Below, one piece after another: positions 7,643-17,420 of a DNA stretch of 64,000 nt. Origin of the DNA: Candidatus Ribeiella danica (GTDB lineage: Bacteria; Chloroflexota; Chloroflexia; Chloroflexales; Roseiflexaceae); contig JADKFS010000003.1 in NCBI GenBank assembly GCA_016717335.1, positions 636,101 to 700,100 on the forward strand. The letters are read 5' to 3'. The notes under the pieces were generated by a model. The model ran no database searches, was not told where the DNA came from, and saw only the letters and a list, made by a program, of their open reading frames with translations. Position numbers and translations under genes: made by a program. Each line of letters opens with the position of its first letter. Within the stretch, counting starts at the first letter, position 1.

Positions 7643-8923
7643 ATGACAGATGTTGCTATCCGAGTCGAAAACCTCTCCAAGCTCTACCGCATCGGCGCGC
7701 GCCAGGAGTCCTACCGCACGCTGCGCGACACGCTGGCCGGCGCGGCGTCGGCGCCCTTCCGCCGTATCAAATCGACGTTTCAACGCTCCAGCGTTCCAGC
7801 ATCCGAACGTTCGGACGAGTTCTGGGCGCTCAAGGACGTGTCGTTCGAGGTCAAGCGCGGCGAGGTTGTAGGCGTGATCGGGCGCAACGGCGCGGGCAAG
7901 AGCACGCTGCTCAAGATCCTCTCGCGCATCACCGAGCCGACCAGCGGCTACGCCGATATCTACGGGCGGGTGGGGTCGCTGCTGGAGGTCGGCACCGGGT
8001 TCCACCCCGAGCTGACCGGCCGCGAGAACATCTACCTGAACGGCGCGATCCTGGGCATGCAGCGCGAGGAGATCAGCCGCCAGTTCGACGCGATCGTGGC
8101 GTTCGCCGAGGTCGAGCAGTTCGTCGACACGGCGGTCAAGCACTACTCCAGCGGCATGTACCTGCGGCTGGCCTTCGCGGTGGCCGCGCACCTCGAGCCG
8201 GAGATCCTGCTGGTCGACGAGGTATTGGCCGTCGGCGACGCGCAGTTCCAGAAGAAGTGCCTGGGCAAGATGAGCGAGGTGGCGAAAGAGGGGCGAACGG
8301 TCTTGTTCGTGAGCCACGATCTCACGAATATCTCCGTGCTCTGCCGCTCGACCGTATTACTCACAACCGGGATGATTGCTCGTCTGGGCGCACCAGCCGA
8401 CGTGATTGACTTCTACCTCAATCAGCAACAGCAGAGCCGTCGCAGCGCTTTCTGGGATCTATCCGAGGCACCTGGCGATGCTGTCGCGAAGATCACCAGC
8501 CTGTGCGCGTGCCGCGAGGATCAAAGCCTGCCGGACTCTTTTGCGCTCAGCGAGCCGATCGTTTTGGGTGTGGAGTACGTGGTTTTGCAAGATCGCCCGC
8601 GCATCAACCCTGTCTTTGTCGTCAAGAATGCGCTGGGTCTGGCCGTCTTCTCTACCTCGAACTTCGAAGACCGCGAGTGGGGTTCGCGCAGCTACGCACC
8701 TGGTCGCTACTACGCCGAATGCCAGGTGCCGGCGCACTTGCTCAACGAGGGACGCTACAGTATTCATGCCATGCTGGTTCAGGAGACACGGTCCGTCAAC
8801 GCCTCAGTCGAGGGCATGGTCACATTCTCGGTCTACGACGATGGAATAACGCGCGGCGACTATGTCGGCGACTGGGTTGGAGTGGTGCGCCCGCGCTGTG
8901 TTTGGAGAACGGAAGAGCGATGA
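7643..8923 (+). CDS. wzt: Polysaccharide ABC exporter ATP-binding protein with C-terminal recognition domain (Wzt)
   Basis: 426 residues. The ATPase domain holds Walker A VIGRNGAGKST (about 78-88), signature HYSSGMYLRLAFA (about 168) and Walker B EILLVDEVLAVGD (about 189). From about residue 280 a beta-rich C-terminal domain matches the Wzt_C carbohydrate-binding domain that selects finished O-antigen chains. It pairs with the permease at 6042. Residues about 44-57 (STFQRSSVPASERS) are encoded by bases resembling the short repeats at 7513-7545, so repeat DNA appears to have entered the linker before the ATPase core in frame. The stop overlaps the next start as ATGA. Confidence 0.93.
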   Translation: MTDVAIRVENLSKLYRIGARQESYRTLRDTLAGAASAPFRRIKSTFQRSSVPASERSDEFWALKDVSFEVKRGEVVGVIGRNGAGKSTLLKILSRITEPTSGYADIYGRVGSLLEVGTGFHPELTGRENIYLNGAILGMQREEISRQFDAIVAFAEVEQFVDTAVKHYSSGMYLRLAFAVAAHLEPEILLVDEVLAVGDAQFQKKCLGKMSEVAKEGRTVLFVSHDLTNISVLCRSTVLLTTGMIARLGAPADVIDFYLNQQQQSRRSAFWDLSEAPGDAVAKITSLCACREDQSLPDSFALSEPIVLGVEYVVLQDRPRINPVFVVKNALGLAVFSTSNFEDREWGSRSYAPGRYYAECQVPAHLLNEGRYSIHAMLVQETRSVNASVEGMVTFSVYDDGITRGDYVGDWVGVVRPRCVWRTEER

Positions 8924-9729
8924 TAGCACTATCTCACCGCGATGAATCTATTCCGGAGCGGCTCGTGCCGGGGACACTGGCGTGGAATATGTACGAGTAT
9001 GAGCACAAGCAGCGCTATGAGTTTTTTGCGCCGCTCTGCCGGAGCCTTGCCGTTCTCGACGCGGCTTGCGGCGTCGGCTATGGCTCGTCGATACTTGCGA
9101 AGTTCGGGGCGGCATCGGTTGTAGGTGCCGATATCTCGAAAGAGGCGGTAGGTTACGCCCGACGGCATTTTGCGCGGCCAGGAGTGCAGTTTGTTCATTG
9201 CGACGTCGAGCGGCTGTCGATACCGCCACACTCGGTCGACGTCGTGATCAGCTTTGAGACGATCGAGCATCTTGAGCACCCGCGTATCTTCATGGAGCAG
9301 GTTCGCTCGGTGCTGCGCCCGAACGGGCTGTTTGTATGCAGCACGCCGAATCGCGACTTTTTCGATCGCGCGGCTGAACCGAACCCACACCACCTTCACG
9401 AGATGAGCTTTGACGAGTTTACGGATGTGTTTGGGCAATATTTCGACATCGAGGAGCGCTACTACCAGACACATTCCGATGCATATCGTCGCCATATTCA
9501 GCTACTCCGCGAGCTTGGCTACCTGACCAAGCCCGTGCGCTTCAGCAAGTTTCTACGATTCGAGAACTTCATGCGGCGATCGGCCAGGCAAGACTCCTGG
9601 TCGGCAGCGCCGCTCTCATCCGAGCTCGCGCGGGCCGTCGCCGGCGACTATGTGATCGAGCCGCTCGATCGACCACTCGACAGTCAGCTGACGTTCATAT
9701 TTGTCGGGCGTGCCAGATCCAATGCGTAA
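8920..9729 (+). CDS. Class I SAM-dependent methyltransferase
   Basis: 269 residues from ATG 8920, overlapping the wzt stop by four bases. The Rossmann motif I is VLDAACGVGYGSS, followed by VVGADISKEAVGYA (post-I) and DVVISFETIEHLEHP, the usual order in small-molecule methyltransferases. Next to wzt it may modify a sugar or cap the chain end; methyl caps are known length-termination signals in ABC-dependent O-antigens. That role is inference. It overlaps the following glycosyltransferase by eight bases, so the genes are translationally coupled. Confidence 0.85.
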   Translation: MIALSHRDESIPERLVPGTLAWNMYEYEHKQRYEFFAPLCRSLAVLDAACGVGYGSSILAKFGAASVVGADISKEAVGYARRHFARPGVQFVHCDVERLSIPPHSVDVVISFETIEHLEHPRIFMEQVRSVLRPNGLFVCSTPNRDFFDRAAEPNPHHLHEMSFDEFTDVFGQYFDIEERYYQTHSDAYRRHIQLLRELGYLTKPVRFSKFLRFENFMRRSARQDSWSAAPLSSELARAVAGDYVIEPLDRPLDSQLTFIFVGRARSNA

Positions 9730-10918
9730 GAGCACACAGCCGCTGCACATCTGCTTCATCTCGCAAGAGTACCCTCCGGATACCGGTTGGGGCGGCATTG
9801 GATCGTACACCTATGAGATGGCGCACGGCCTGGTTCAGGCCGGCCATCGTGCGACAGTCATTGCACGGGCCGTCGGCCAGGAGCGAGTGCTGAACGACGC
9901 CGGCGTCGAAGTGCATCGCCTCTTGCCGGCACCGGACTGGAATCGTCTACGCGGCGCGTGGCGAATGAACAAGATCTGGCCGGGATTCGCGTGGGCCGCC
10001 ATGCGTCGCGTGCGCCAGATTCACGCGCGCACGCCGGTCGATGTGGTCGAGGCAGCCGAGTGCCGCGGCGACGGTGTGTTCCTGCCCTGGATTCGTCGGC
10101 ATCCGGCATTGATTACACGACTTCACACAGCCTGGATCTTTGTCGACCGCATGAATTTGATTCAGCCAGATCGCAAGAAACGACTTACGTACTATCTGGA
10201 GCGGCAGGCGATCGAGCATGCGACCGCTATCACGTCGCCAAGTCAGGCGATGGTCGAGCTGACAAACACCTGGCTCTCGCTCGGCGAGAAGGATATCAAC
10301 ATTGTTCCGAATCCCGTAAATTGTGGAACGTTCTCACCTGGGAGCGCGCCTCGAAAGCAAGAAGTACTGTTCGTAGGCCGTCTGGAACGTCGCAAAGGCG
10401 TCGAGATGCTCGTGCGTGCGCTTCCGCACGTGCTATCGCGCTGTCCTGAGGCAACCTTTCGCTTCATTGGCAGCGATGGCCCCGATCCGTATGGACGATC
10501 CTGGCGAGAGCGCTTAGTTAGTGGATTGACATCTGCCGAGCGCGCACAGGTCTATTTTGAGCAAGTCCCGCGGGATGCGCTGATCGATCGGTATCGCCGG
10601 GCAGCCATTTGCGTCATGCCTTCTGGCTGGGAAAACTTTCCGTACGGCCTGCTCGAGGCTATGTCATGTGGCACGCCAGTCGTTGCTACACGTGCAGGAG
10701 GGCTGCCTGAGCTGGTCGAACATGGCGTTACCGGCCTTCTGGTCGAACCTGGCGACTCGCTTGGTCTTGCCGATGCGCTCTGTGATCTGCTGGAGCATGC
10801 CGGACGGCGCGAGGAGCTCGGCCGTAATGCTCGCACGCAGGTTGAAGCCAGCTTGAGTGTCGAACGAGTTGTACCGCGAATGATCGATGTCTATCAAGCG
10901 GCTCTTGCGCTGCATTAA
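9722..10918 (+). CDS. Glycosyltransferase family 4 (GT-B)
   Basis: 398 residues from ATG 9722 (a TTG at 9701 in the same frame is less likely). The N-terminal domain begins LHICFISQEYPPDTGWGGIG, typical of GT4. The C-terminal donor domain has VLFVGRLERRKGVEMLVRAL and the EX7E-type region PSGWENFPYGLLEAMSCGTP. It should transfer a sugar from a nucleotide donor during repeat-unit assembly on the cytoplasmic face; donor and acceptor cannot be read from sequence. Confidence 0.9.
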   Translation: MRKSTQPLHICFISQEYPPDTGWGGIGSYTYEMAHGLVQAGHRATVIARAVGQERVLNDAGVEVHRLLPAPDWNRLRGAWRMNKIWPGFAWAAMRRVRQIHARTPVDVVEAAECRGDGVFLPWIRRHPALITRLHTAWIFVDRMNLIQPDRKKRLTYYLERQAIEHATAITSPSQAMVELTNTWLSLGEKDINIVPNPVNCGTFSPGSAPRKQEVLFVGRLERRKGVEMLVRALPHVLSRCPEATFRFIGSDGPDPYGRSWRERLVSGLTSAERAQVYFEQVPRDALIDRYRRAAICVMPSGWENFPYGLLEAMSCGTPVVATRAGGLPELVEHGVTGLLVEPGDSLGLADALCDLLEHAGRREELGRNARTQVEASLSVERVVPRMIDVYQAALALH

Positions 10919-10924
10919 CAGGGC

Positions 10925-11863
10925 ATGTCAATGAGACGCGTCTCCGCCATTATCTGCACCCATAACCGGGCTGACTTCCTCGGCAAAGCACTGGAAAGTC
11001 TGACGAAACAGACCATGAGGTCTGACGATTACGAAGTCATCGTCGTCGACAATGCGTCGACCGATCAGACAGCGAGTGTCGTCGGCGCATTTCGTACAAC
11101 ACTGCCTGGTCTGCGCTACGTTCGCGAAGAGCGCCTGGGCCTTTCCTGGGCCAGGAATACGGGAGCCCAGATCGCGACCGCGCCATATGTAGCCTACTTG
11201 GACGACGATGCGCACGCGGAGCCTGAATGGCTGGAGCGTATCGTACAGGCCTTTGAGTTGTCGAGTCCTGCGCCCGCGGCCGTAGGCGGGCGCGTCTGGC
11301 TGGATTGGGCGCGCGGTGTGCCCGCCTGGCTGCCGCGCAGATATTGGTCGCTCTATACCTACCTCGATCATGGCGACGAAGCCCGCTATCTTCTGCCAAA
11401 CGAACACCTCGTCGGCGCAAACATGGCATTTCGGCGGGATGTCTTGCTCGCAAGCGGAGGCTTTGACTCTCGTCTGGGGCGCCGTGGAACGACCCTGCTT
11501 TCCGGCGAGGAGGCAGCCGTCATTCAAACGCTGCGTGATGCACAGATGCCGATCTACTATGAGCCGCAGGCGGCAGTCTGGCATGCCGTGCCCGAAGCGC
11601 GCCGCCGCCGGCGCTGGCTATGGATGCGCCTCTTCTGGGATGGTGCATCGCAGCCGCTGCTCGACCGCGCTGCTCACCCACGGCAGTTTTATGTCAGCCA
11701 GGCATATCAAGATATGCGAAGGAGCGGCTTCTTCGTGGTGCAATGGCTGCGCGCCCTGAGGCGTGGCGAGCGCGCCCTGCGGGTCGACAGCGCGCTTGCG
11801 CTTATTCAGCGCCTGGGCCGATTACGCACACACTGCCTGCTGGTCTGGAGAGTGCCACAGTGA
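10925..11863 (+). CDS. Glycosyltransferase family 2 (GT-A)
   Basis: 312 residues. The N-terminus VSAIICTHNRADFLGKALES and IVVDNASTDQT are GT2 hallmarks. The metal-binding DXD-type motif is YLDDDAHAEPEW (about residue 95). Later GANMAFRRDVL and SGEEAAVIQTL correspond to the acceptor side and the catalytic ED region. The start is six bases after the previous stop, and its TGA overlaps the next GTG as GTGA. Confidence 0.9.
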   Translation: MSMRRVSAIICTHNRADFLGKALESLTKQTMRSDDYEVIVVDNASTDQTASVVGAFRTTLPGLRYVREERLGLSWARNTGAQIATAPYVAYLDDDAHAEPEWLERIVQAFELSSPAPAAVGGRVWLDWARGVPAWLPRRYWSLYTYLDHGDEARYLLPNEHLVGANMAFRRDVLLASGGFDSRLGRRGTTLLSGEEAAVIQTLRDAQMPIYYEPQAAVWHAVPEARRRRRWLWMRLFWDGASQPLLDRAAHPRQFYVSQAYQDMRRSGFFVVQWLRALRRGERALRVDSALALIQRLGRLRTHCLLVWRVPQ

Positions 11864-13464
11864 TTATAAGAGCAGAGCAGAGATACAGCAGGGCGCGCGT
11901 CGTCATTTCGAACAGCCCGTGGATGTGGCCAATCGCCTGGGCGCTATTTGGATTTGGAGTGACGCTGGTCTTTATGCGCCCGGCACTCGCCCTGAAATAT
12001 ATAGACGCGTTCGAATACCTCAGTGCGGCCACAGCTCTATTCGACGGGCGGGGCCTGCTTGCGCTGAGCGGTCAAGCTCAAACGATCTTTCCGCCTGGCT
12101 ATCCGCTGGCGATTGTAGCCAGCATGCTTGTCGTCCGTGACCCGGTTAAGGCGGCGGTGTTTGTGTCATTGCTATCGTCGTCGCTCAGCCTTGCTCTAAC
12201 CTTCTCGCTGCTGCGCCGCTGGCAGGGCGCGCTCATCGCGAGCATTGCGACGGCTCTATTTGCGCTGATGCCTTTGCGCGTGTGGATGGCACAATCCGCG
12301 CTGAGCGAGTCTTTGACGCTCGCTTCGCTGCTGCTGGCGGTATGGGCCTATACCCGGCAACAGTGGTCGCCAGGAATCCGAGGGATAGTCGTAGGTCTTG
12401 CGCTGGGATGGGCCTACCTCACGCGCCCCGAGGCACTGCTGATTGCCGCCGGCATGCTCGTACTGGCCACCATCCAGGCCCGCCGAGGCAAACAAGCATG
12501 GACATTCATTATTGTGACGGCGGCGGTGCTCTGCTGCATCGTGATGCCCTACGTTGTCTGGCTGCATGCGCAAACCGGGGCTTGGACGCTCAGCGGGAAG
12601 ACCGGTAATTTTGCGATTGCAGCGGTGCGCGCACATGCCAGCCAGGATGTCGAGTGGCGCCGGCTGAACGGCGACCGCTCTGCGATCGTCGCAGCCGCCC
12701 CCATGCTGACGCTGCGCGACATGGCTGCTCACTATCTGTCCAACCTTCGGATTGAAAGAGATCGCATCCTGGCCAATATTGGGGTCGAGCCATTTGCCGG
12801 CATGCTGCTTGTCTGGGGGCTGCTAGGCGTGCTGCGCAGAGCCGCCCAGCGGCGTGATGGGGAGCAGGTCGCGCTGCTGCTCATTCTCCTGGCGCCGCTT
12901 GCCGTCTTTCCGCTGCTGTGGATTGAGGATCGCTTCCTCATCCAGGCGGCCCCGATTCTCACACTTGGAGTAGCCACGGGGGTGGCCGAGTGCGTGGCCT
13001 GGCTTCAGCACGCCTGGAAAGACACGTGGCGGCGAGCGCATTTCTGGTCTGCTTTTATCGGGGTCGCTTGCATTACGGCGATTGGCAGCTCGTACATCCT
13101 ACGCTCGTACACAACGACCTTCTCGGAAGACGCCACACGTGCGTCGCGTGAGATTGCCGCGCTGATCAGCGCACAGGCACCTGGCCGATCGAGCGAGGCA
13201 GTGATCGGGGAATACCCTGGTGTCGCATACTTTGCCGGCCTGCGGCAGGAGTGGTTGCCGTCGGACGATCTCAGCGCAGTGCGCCAGTACGCGACGCAGA
13301 AACACGTGCGTTTCCTGGTATGCTCGCCGCAAGATGTTCAAACACCTGCGACCGCGCGCCTGCTCGCCGGTGATTTCTCTACGAAAGAAGCTCGACTCAT
13401 TGGCAGCGTTCGCGCCGGCGAGATCGAACTGCTGGTGTATCAGCTTGTGCCGTGGGCAGAGTAG
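11860..13464 (+). CDS. GT-C membrane glycosyltransferase (GT39/ArnT-like)
   Basis: 534 residues from GTG 11860, overlapping the upstream stop. An N-terminal helix is followed by an extracytoplasmic loop with the acidic motif KYIDAFEYLSAATALF, the position of the catalytic Asp in GT-C enzymes, then about ten hydrophobic segments and a soluble C-terminal part. GT-C enzymes use polyprenyl-phosphate sugars outside the membrane, so this protein may add a side sugar after export. The family is recognised from topology and motif only. Confidence 0.78.
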   Translation: MIIRAEQRYSRARVVISNSPWMWPIAWALFGFGVTLVFMRPALALKYIDAFEYLSAATALFDGRGLLALSGQAQTIFPPGYPLAIVASMLVVRDPVKAAVFVSLLSSSLSLALTFSLLRRWQGALIASIATALFALMPLRVWMAQSALSESLTLASLLLAVWAYTRQQWSPGIRGIVVGLALGWAYLTRPEALLIAAGMLVLATIQARRGKQAWTFIIVTAAVLCCIVMPYVVWLHAQTGAWTLSGKTGNFAIAAVRAHASQDVEWRRLNGDRSAIVAAAPMLTLRDMAAHYLSNLRIERDRILANIGVEPFAGMLLVWGLLGVLRRAAQRRDGEQVALLLILLAPLAVFPLLWIEDRFLIQAAPILTLGVATGVAECVAWLQHAWKDTWRRAHFWSAFIGVACITAIGSSYILRSYTTTFSEDATRASREIAALISAQAPGRSSEAVIGEYPGVAYFAGLRQEWLPSDDLSAVRQYATQKHVRFLVCSPQDVQTPATARLLAGDFSTKEARLIGSVRAGEIELLVYQLVPWAE

Positions 13465-13470
13465 CGTCGA

Positions 13471-16230
13471 ATGCATATCTGTTTTGTTTCATTGGATTAC
13501 CCTTCCCAGACTGGTGGCGGCGGCGTTGGTAGCCAAGTGCAGACTCTGGCGCAGAGCCTTGCGCGTGCTGGGCACAGAGTGACAGTCATAGCCTTTTCCG
13601 AAACAGGGTTACCGCAGCACACTCAGGACGGCGGAGTCAACATTTACCGTGTTCCAAAGCGAAATCTACACTGGTATCTCTCGAAGGTGTCCGGGATAGG
13701 CAAACACCTCGCGCTGCCTGTGCGAGAGCTGGAGTATGGATGGTCTGCTTACGATTTGGTGCGACGGCTACACCGTTCCGAGCAGATTGACATTATCGAA
13801 GGCACAGAAACAGGCGCCTTCTGGCTGGCCGCCTGTTTTCACAAAGTCCCGCTTGTCATTCGCCTGCATGGCGAAGTCTATACGTTTCAGAAATATACTC
13901 CCGGTATATCGCTATCACCAGCGATCCTAATGAGTCGAATGATACAACGATTTGCGCTACGAAAATCTCGTTTGCTCATTTCGCCGAGCTACGCACATGC
14001 CCGTGAGATATCCGGCGAACTTGGGGCTAAAAGACCGCCCATTGAAGTCATTCCGAATACAATAGTATTACCGGAAATAGATGAAGATCCCAAATCGATC
14101 GAGAGTGTATATTTGAGCCGGCAATATGTCCTGTATATCGGGCGAATCGAACGCCTCAAGGGGATAACGGTATTGCTTGAGGCGGCTAGCTCTGTAATTA
14201 ACATCTTTCCCGATATTCATTTTGTTTTAGCCGGTGGCAAACATCCGTCTCTTCCCACAGCAGAGCTATCGGAGCAAGTCCGCCAGCTGGATCTGGCAGA
14301 GAACGTACACTTTTTAGGGCATGTCCCTCATGAGCAGCTGCCCTCCTGGTATCAGCATGCCATGATCGCAGTGCTTCCATCGTATTACGAGACCTTTGGC
14401 TTGGCTGCGTTGGAGCCGATGGCATTCGGTGTTCCAGTGGTGACGACGGCCGCTGGAGGCCTACCCGAGGTCGTAGAGCATGGTATCAGCGGCATTTTGG
14501 TACCACCGGGCGATGCTCAAGCTCTGGCTGAAGCGATCGTTGATCTGGTTCGATATCCGGATACACGGGCCCGTCTCGGTCAGGCTGCGCGTGAGCGCGC
14601 CCGTGCAAGTTTTGACATAGAACAGCATATTCAGAGAAATATCGATACCTACTACAGGTCTGCAGGCAATGACTTGCAGCGATTAGATACTTGTGAGCAT
14701 GTCTTTTTTTCGCCGCATTGTGATGATATCGTCCTCTCATGCGGAGGCCTCATCAACTCTCTTGTGAATCGAGGCTCTAAGACCAGGTCTATCACTGTAT
14801 TTGCAGGCCAGGTCAGTCCTATCGATTACTCGGCGTACGCGCGTCACCTTCATGCGAAATGGGCCTTTCGAGAAGAGCCGCATCGACAGCGCCTTCAAGA
14901 GGATCGTCTCGCCTTGGCCGATCTAGGTGTTCCCAACATTGAGCAGTGGGCATTTGGCGAGGCTCCGTATCGTCATGATGCAAACGGACGTCCTCTCTAT
15001 GCTTCTTACCGTGAGTTGCGGGGAGTACTGCAGCCTGAAGATCGATCGCTCTATGTATCGTTACTGAATCAAATTATTAAGCGATTGGGAGAATTAAAGG
15101 CGCCATTGGTGTTGTATTTCCCACTTTCTCTAGGCGATCACGTCGATCACCAGATTCTATTTCGAATAGGCATACAATTGCGCGCTCTTGGGTATGATGT
15201 GGAATTCTATGAGGAGTGGCCATACGCAGAATTATACTCGGCCGCTCCTTATAGGAACGGATGGTCCTATCGGCAATATGATATTGCCATAGAGTCTAAG
15301 GGCCGCGCGGCCTCGCGATACGTGTCGCAGATACCGGGGCTGGGCGGATCGACGAACGTACTAGTCAATAGATTGGCGAGATTTGCAGATGAAGTCGGCC
15401 ATGGCCGCCCACAAGAGCGCTACTGGCTGTTATCTTATCAGATGGCGGCAGACATGATCGAGCTGCAGGCACAATCTACACCTCCCTTTGCACCAGCCGA
15501 TCGGCACTCGTCGATTCGGGACTTTGGTAAATTCCTCAGAACGCTGCGCTGGCAGGAGCTCGCTGAAATTCTCCCGGTTGGCTCTGGATATTGCCTGGAC
15601 ATCGGCTGTGGCGACGGTCGCCAACGTTCGACTATCGAGCAGCACGGCTATACCTGGGCTGGCTTGGATCGAGCTTTGAAAACAAATGATGCGCTTACAT
15701 CGAAGGCAGACGCACAAAACCTTCCGTATTGCAGCGGACAGATGGCAGCAGTTGTAGCGTGGCAGGTCATGGAGTATGTAGGGCAGCCCGACAAAGTGAT
15801 TGCCGAGGCGGAACGGGTGCTGGAACCCGGCGGCGTATTCTGTGGCAGCGTTTCGTTTCTTGAGCCAGTACACGGAAAAACGCTCTATAACATCAGCCCT
15901 CTGCTTCTGAAGATGCTTCTGGAGCAGCGCGGTTTCACCGACATTCAGATCTATCCTGGTTTGTCTAGCTTTGCATTGATCTTATGGACATTTCTTCGTC
16001 GTTGGGGGAAACCATCCTGGGGGCGCTACGCCATGACTCTGACGGCGCTATGGCTTGTCCCGGTCATGATGGTGCGCTTTATTTTCAGCTGGCTGTCTTG
16101 GCAGCTCGGCCACGGCACAGGTTACGGCATGCGCTGGGTTATTGACGAGGCGCCGCTGGACTTTGCCGGCCAGGTAACGTTCGTTGCACGGAAGCCGGGG
16201 CGTGACACAACATGCACATCGGATTCGTAA
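13471..16230 (+). CDS. Three-domain fusion: GT4 glycosyltransferase, PIG-L-like deacetylase, SAM methyltransferase
   Basis: 919 residues in one frame. Residues 1-395 are a complete GT4 enzyme (MHICFVSLDYPSQTGGGGVG; YYETFGLAALEPMAFG; VPPGDAQALAEAI). Residues about 405-660 look like PIG-L/LmbE: SPHCDDIVLSCGG (414-426) keeps the His-x-Asp-Asp metal site, and GDHVDH (about 555-560) supplies the later histidines. Residues about 695-915 carry a methyltransferase fold (YCLDIGCGDGRQRS at about 706), then a hydrophobic stretch near the end. One protein could thus add a sugar, remove an N-acetyl group and methylate, though the order and substrate are inference. Codon use is clearly more AT-rich than in neighbours such as 20022-24692, suggesting transfer. 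Confidence 0.88.
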   Translation: MHICFVSLDYPSQTGGGGVGSQVQTLAQSLARAGHRVTVIAFSETGLPQHTQDGGVNIYRVPKRNLHWYLSKVSGIGKHLALPVRELEYGWSAYDLVRRLHRSEQIDIIEGTETGAFWLAACFHKVPLVIRLHGEVYTFQKYTPGISLSPAILMSRMIQRFALRKSRLLISPSYAHAREISGELGAKRPPIEVIPNTIVLPEIDEDPKSIESVYLSRQYVLYIGRIERLKGITVLLEAASSVINIFPDIHFVLAGGKHPSLPTAELSEQVRQLDLAENVHFLGHVPHEQLPSWYQHAMIAVLPSYYETFGLAALEPMAFGVPVVTTAAGGLPEVVEHGISGILVPPGDAQALAEAIVDLVRYPDTRARLGQAARERARASFDIEQHIQRNIDTYYRSAGNDLQRLDTCEHVFFSPHCDDIVLSCGGLINSLVNRGSKTRSITVFAGQVSPIDYSAYARHLHAKWAFREEPHRQRLQEDRLALADLGVPNIEQWAFGEAPYRHDANGRPLYASYRELRGVLQPEDRSLYVSLLNQIIKRLGELKAPLVLYFPLSLGDHVDHQILFRIGIQLRALGYDVEFYEEWPYAELYSAAPYRNGWSYRQYDIAIESKGRAASRYVSQIPGLGGSTNVLVNRLARFADEVGHGRPQERYWLLSYQMAADMIELQAQSTPPFAPADRHSSIRDFGKFLRTLRWQELAEILPVGSGYCLDIGCGDGRQRSTIEQHGYTWAGLDRALKTNDALTSKADAQNLPYCSGQMAAVVAWQVMEYVGQPDKVIAEAERVLEPGGVFCGSVSFLEPVHGKTLYNISPLLLKMLLEQRGFTDIQIYPGLSSFALILWTFLRRWGKPSWGRYAMTLTALWLVPVMMVRFIFSWLSWQLGHGTGYGMRWVIDEAPLDFAGQVTFVARKPGRDTTCTSDS

Positions 16231-17419
16231 CTCTCGAATCTCCATATGATGTCGAGCGAGGGGTGGCATTGCCGCGTACCTTCGACCAATCATCCCCGAG
16301 CTGCTGCGCGCCGGGCATCGCGTGACGGTGATGGCGAATAGTGCCGTGAGGGATGTCCGGCATCCCTATGGCAATCGCCTGCGAGTTGTACATGTTCGAT
16401 TGCCCAGCCTGCACTGGTATCTGAGCAAGATCCCCGGGGCCTCTCGCACATTCGTCCTGCCGCTGCGCCAGTTTGAATGGTCTGCTCAATTCTATAAGGT
16501 GGCGCGAGAGGTTTTTCGCAGCGATCCGGTAGATATCGTCGAAATCACGGAGCAGGGCTCACTTTTCTTGGCGCGTGGCGCCCTGGGCTCGTCGGTTATC
16601 CGCCTGCACGGAAGCGACTACATGTTCCGCAAGCATACGGGAGATGTGCTTCATAGCGCGGCGCGCTGGAACCATCGCCTGGAGCTGGCCGCACTGCGCC
16701 GGGCCCGGGCCGTCACCTCACCGAGCGCCTACCAGGCCAGCCAGGTGGGCGACGAGCTGGGGTGGCCGGAACAACGGATACACGTCATCCCTAATCCGAT
16801 CGCTTCAGACATGCTCGTGGAAGCCTTGCGCGCTCGTGCACCCCTCGATCAGGGCGTACAATCGCAGATTGTTCTGTACACCGGACGCCTCGCACAGGTC
16901 AAGGGAACGCGACGATTACTCGACGCGATGCAGGATGTATACAGAACATACCCAAGCGCTTCCCTGATCCTAGCCGGCCCCTGGCAACTACCCGAGGCGC
17001 CCGACCGGTTGGGCCTGCAAGAGCAGAGCCGCGCAGGCGGACAACGCACCGTGTGGATGGGGCACGTTCCCTGGCGGAATCTTATGGATGTGTATCGTCG
17101 AGCGAGCGTGTTCGTGATGCCATCCTACTACGAGAGCTTCGGCATTTCCTGCCTGGAAGCGATGGCGTGTGGCCTCCCGGTGGTCGCGACAACGGCCGGC
17201 GGCCTGCCGGAGGTTGTCGAGGACGGTGTGACCGGCATCCTCGTACCGCCTGGTGACTCGACTGCACTTGCCGAGGCCATCAATCTACTCCTGAGCGATG
17301 CCGAACTACGGCAGCGCCTGGGGCATGCTGGCCGCGAACGGGTCCTGGCGACATTTACTCCCGACCGGGTAGCTGAGCAGACGCTGAGTGCCTATCGTAG
17401 CATCATTGGGATGTCATAA
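16212..17419 (+). pseudogene. GT4 glycosyltransferase with a one-base frameshift near its start
   Basis: The ATG at 16212 overlaps the fusion gene and begins MHIGFVTLESPYDVERG, a good GT4 start. At the G-run 16260-16263 the frame is lost. Adding one G restores GGIAAYLRPIIPELLRAGHR and continues into the long frame that ends at 17419 with RASVFVMPSYYESFGISCLE and GGLPEVVEDGVTGILVPPGD. The rest of the gene (about 385 codons) is intact and resembles the GT4 half of the upstream fusion, with the shared LHWYLSKIPG. Either one base is missing from the sequence, or the gene is broken or slippage-dependent. Without correction, only a late start at about 16322 is available, which would remove the first beta-alpha unit. 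Confidence 0.85.
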
Positions 17420-17420
17420 G

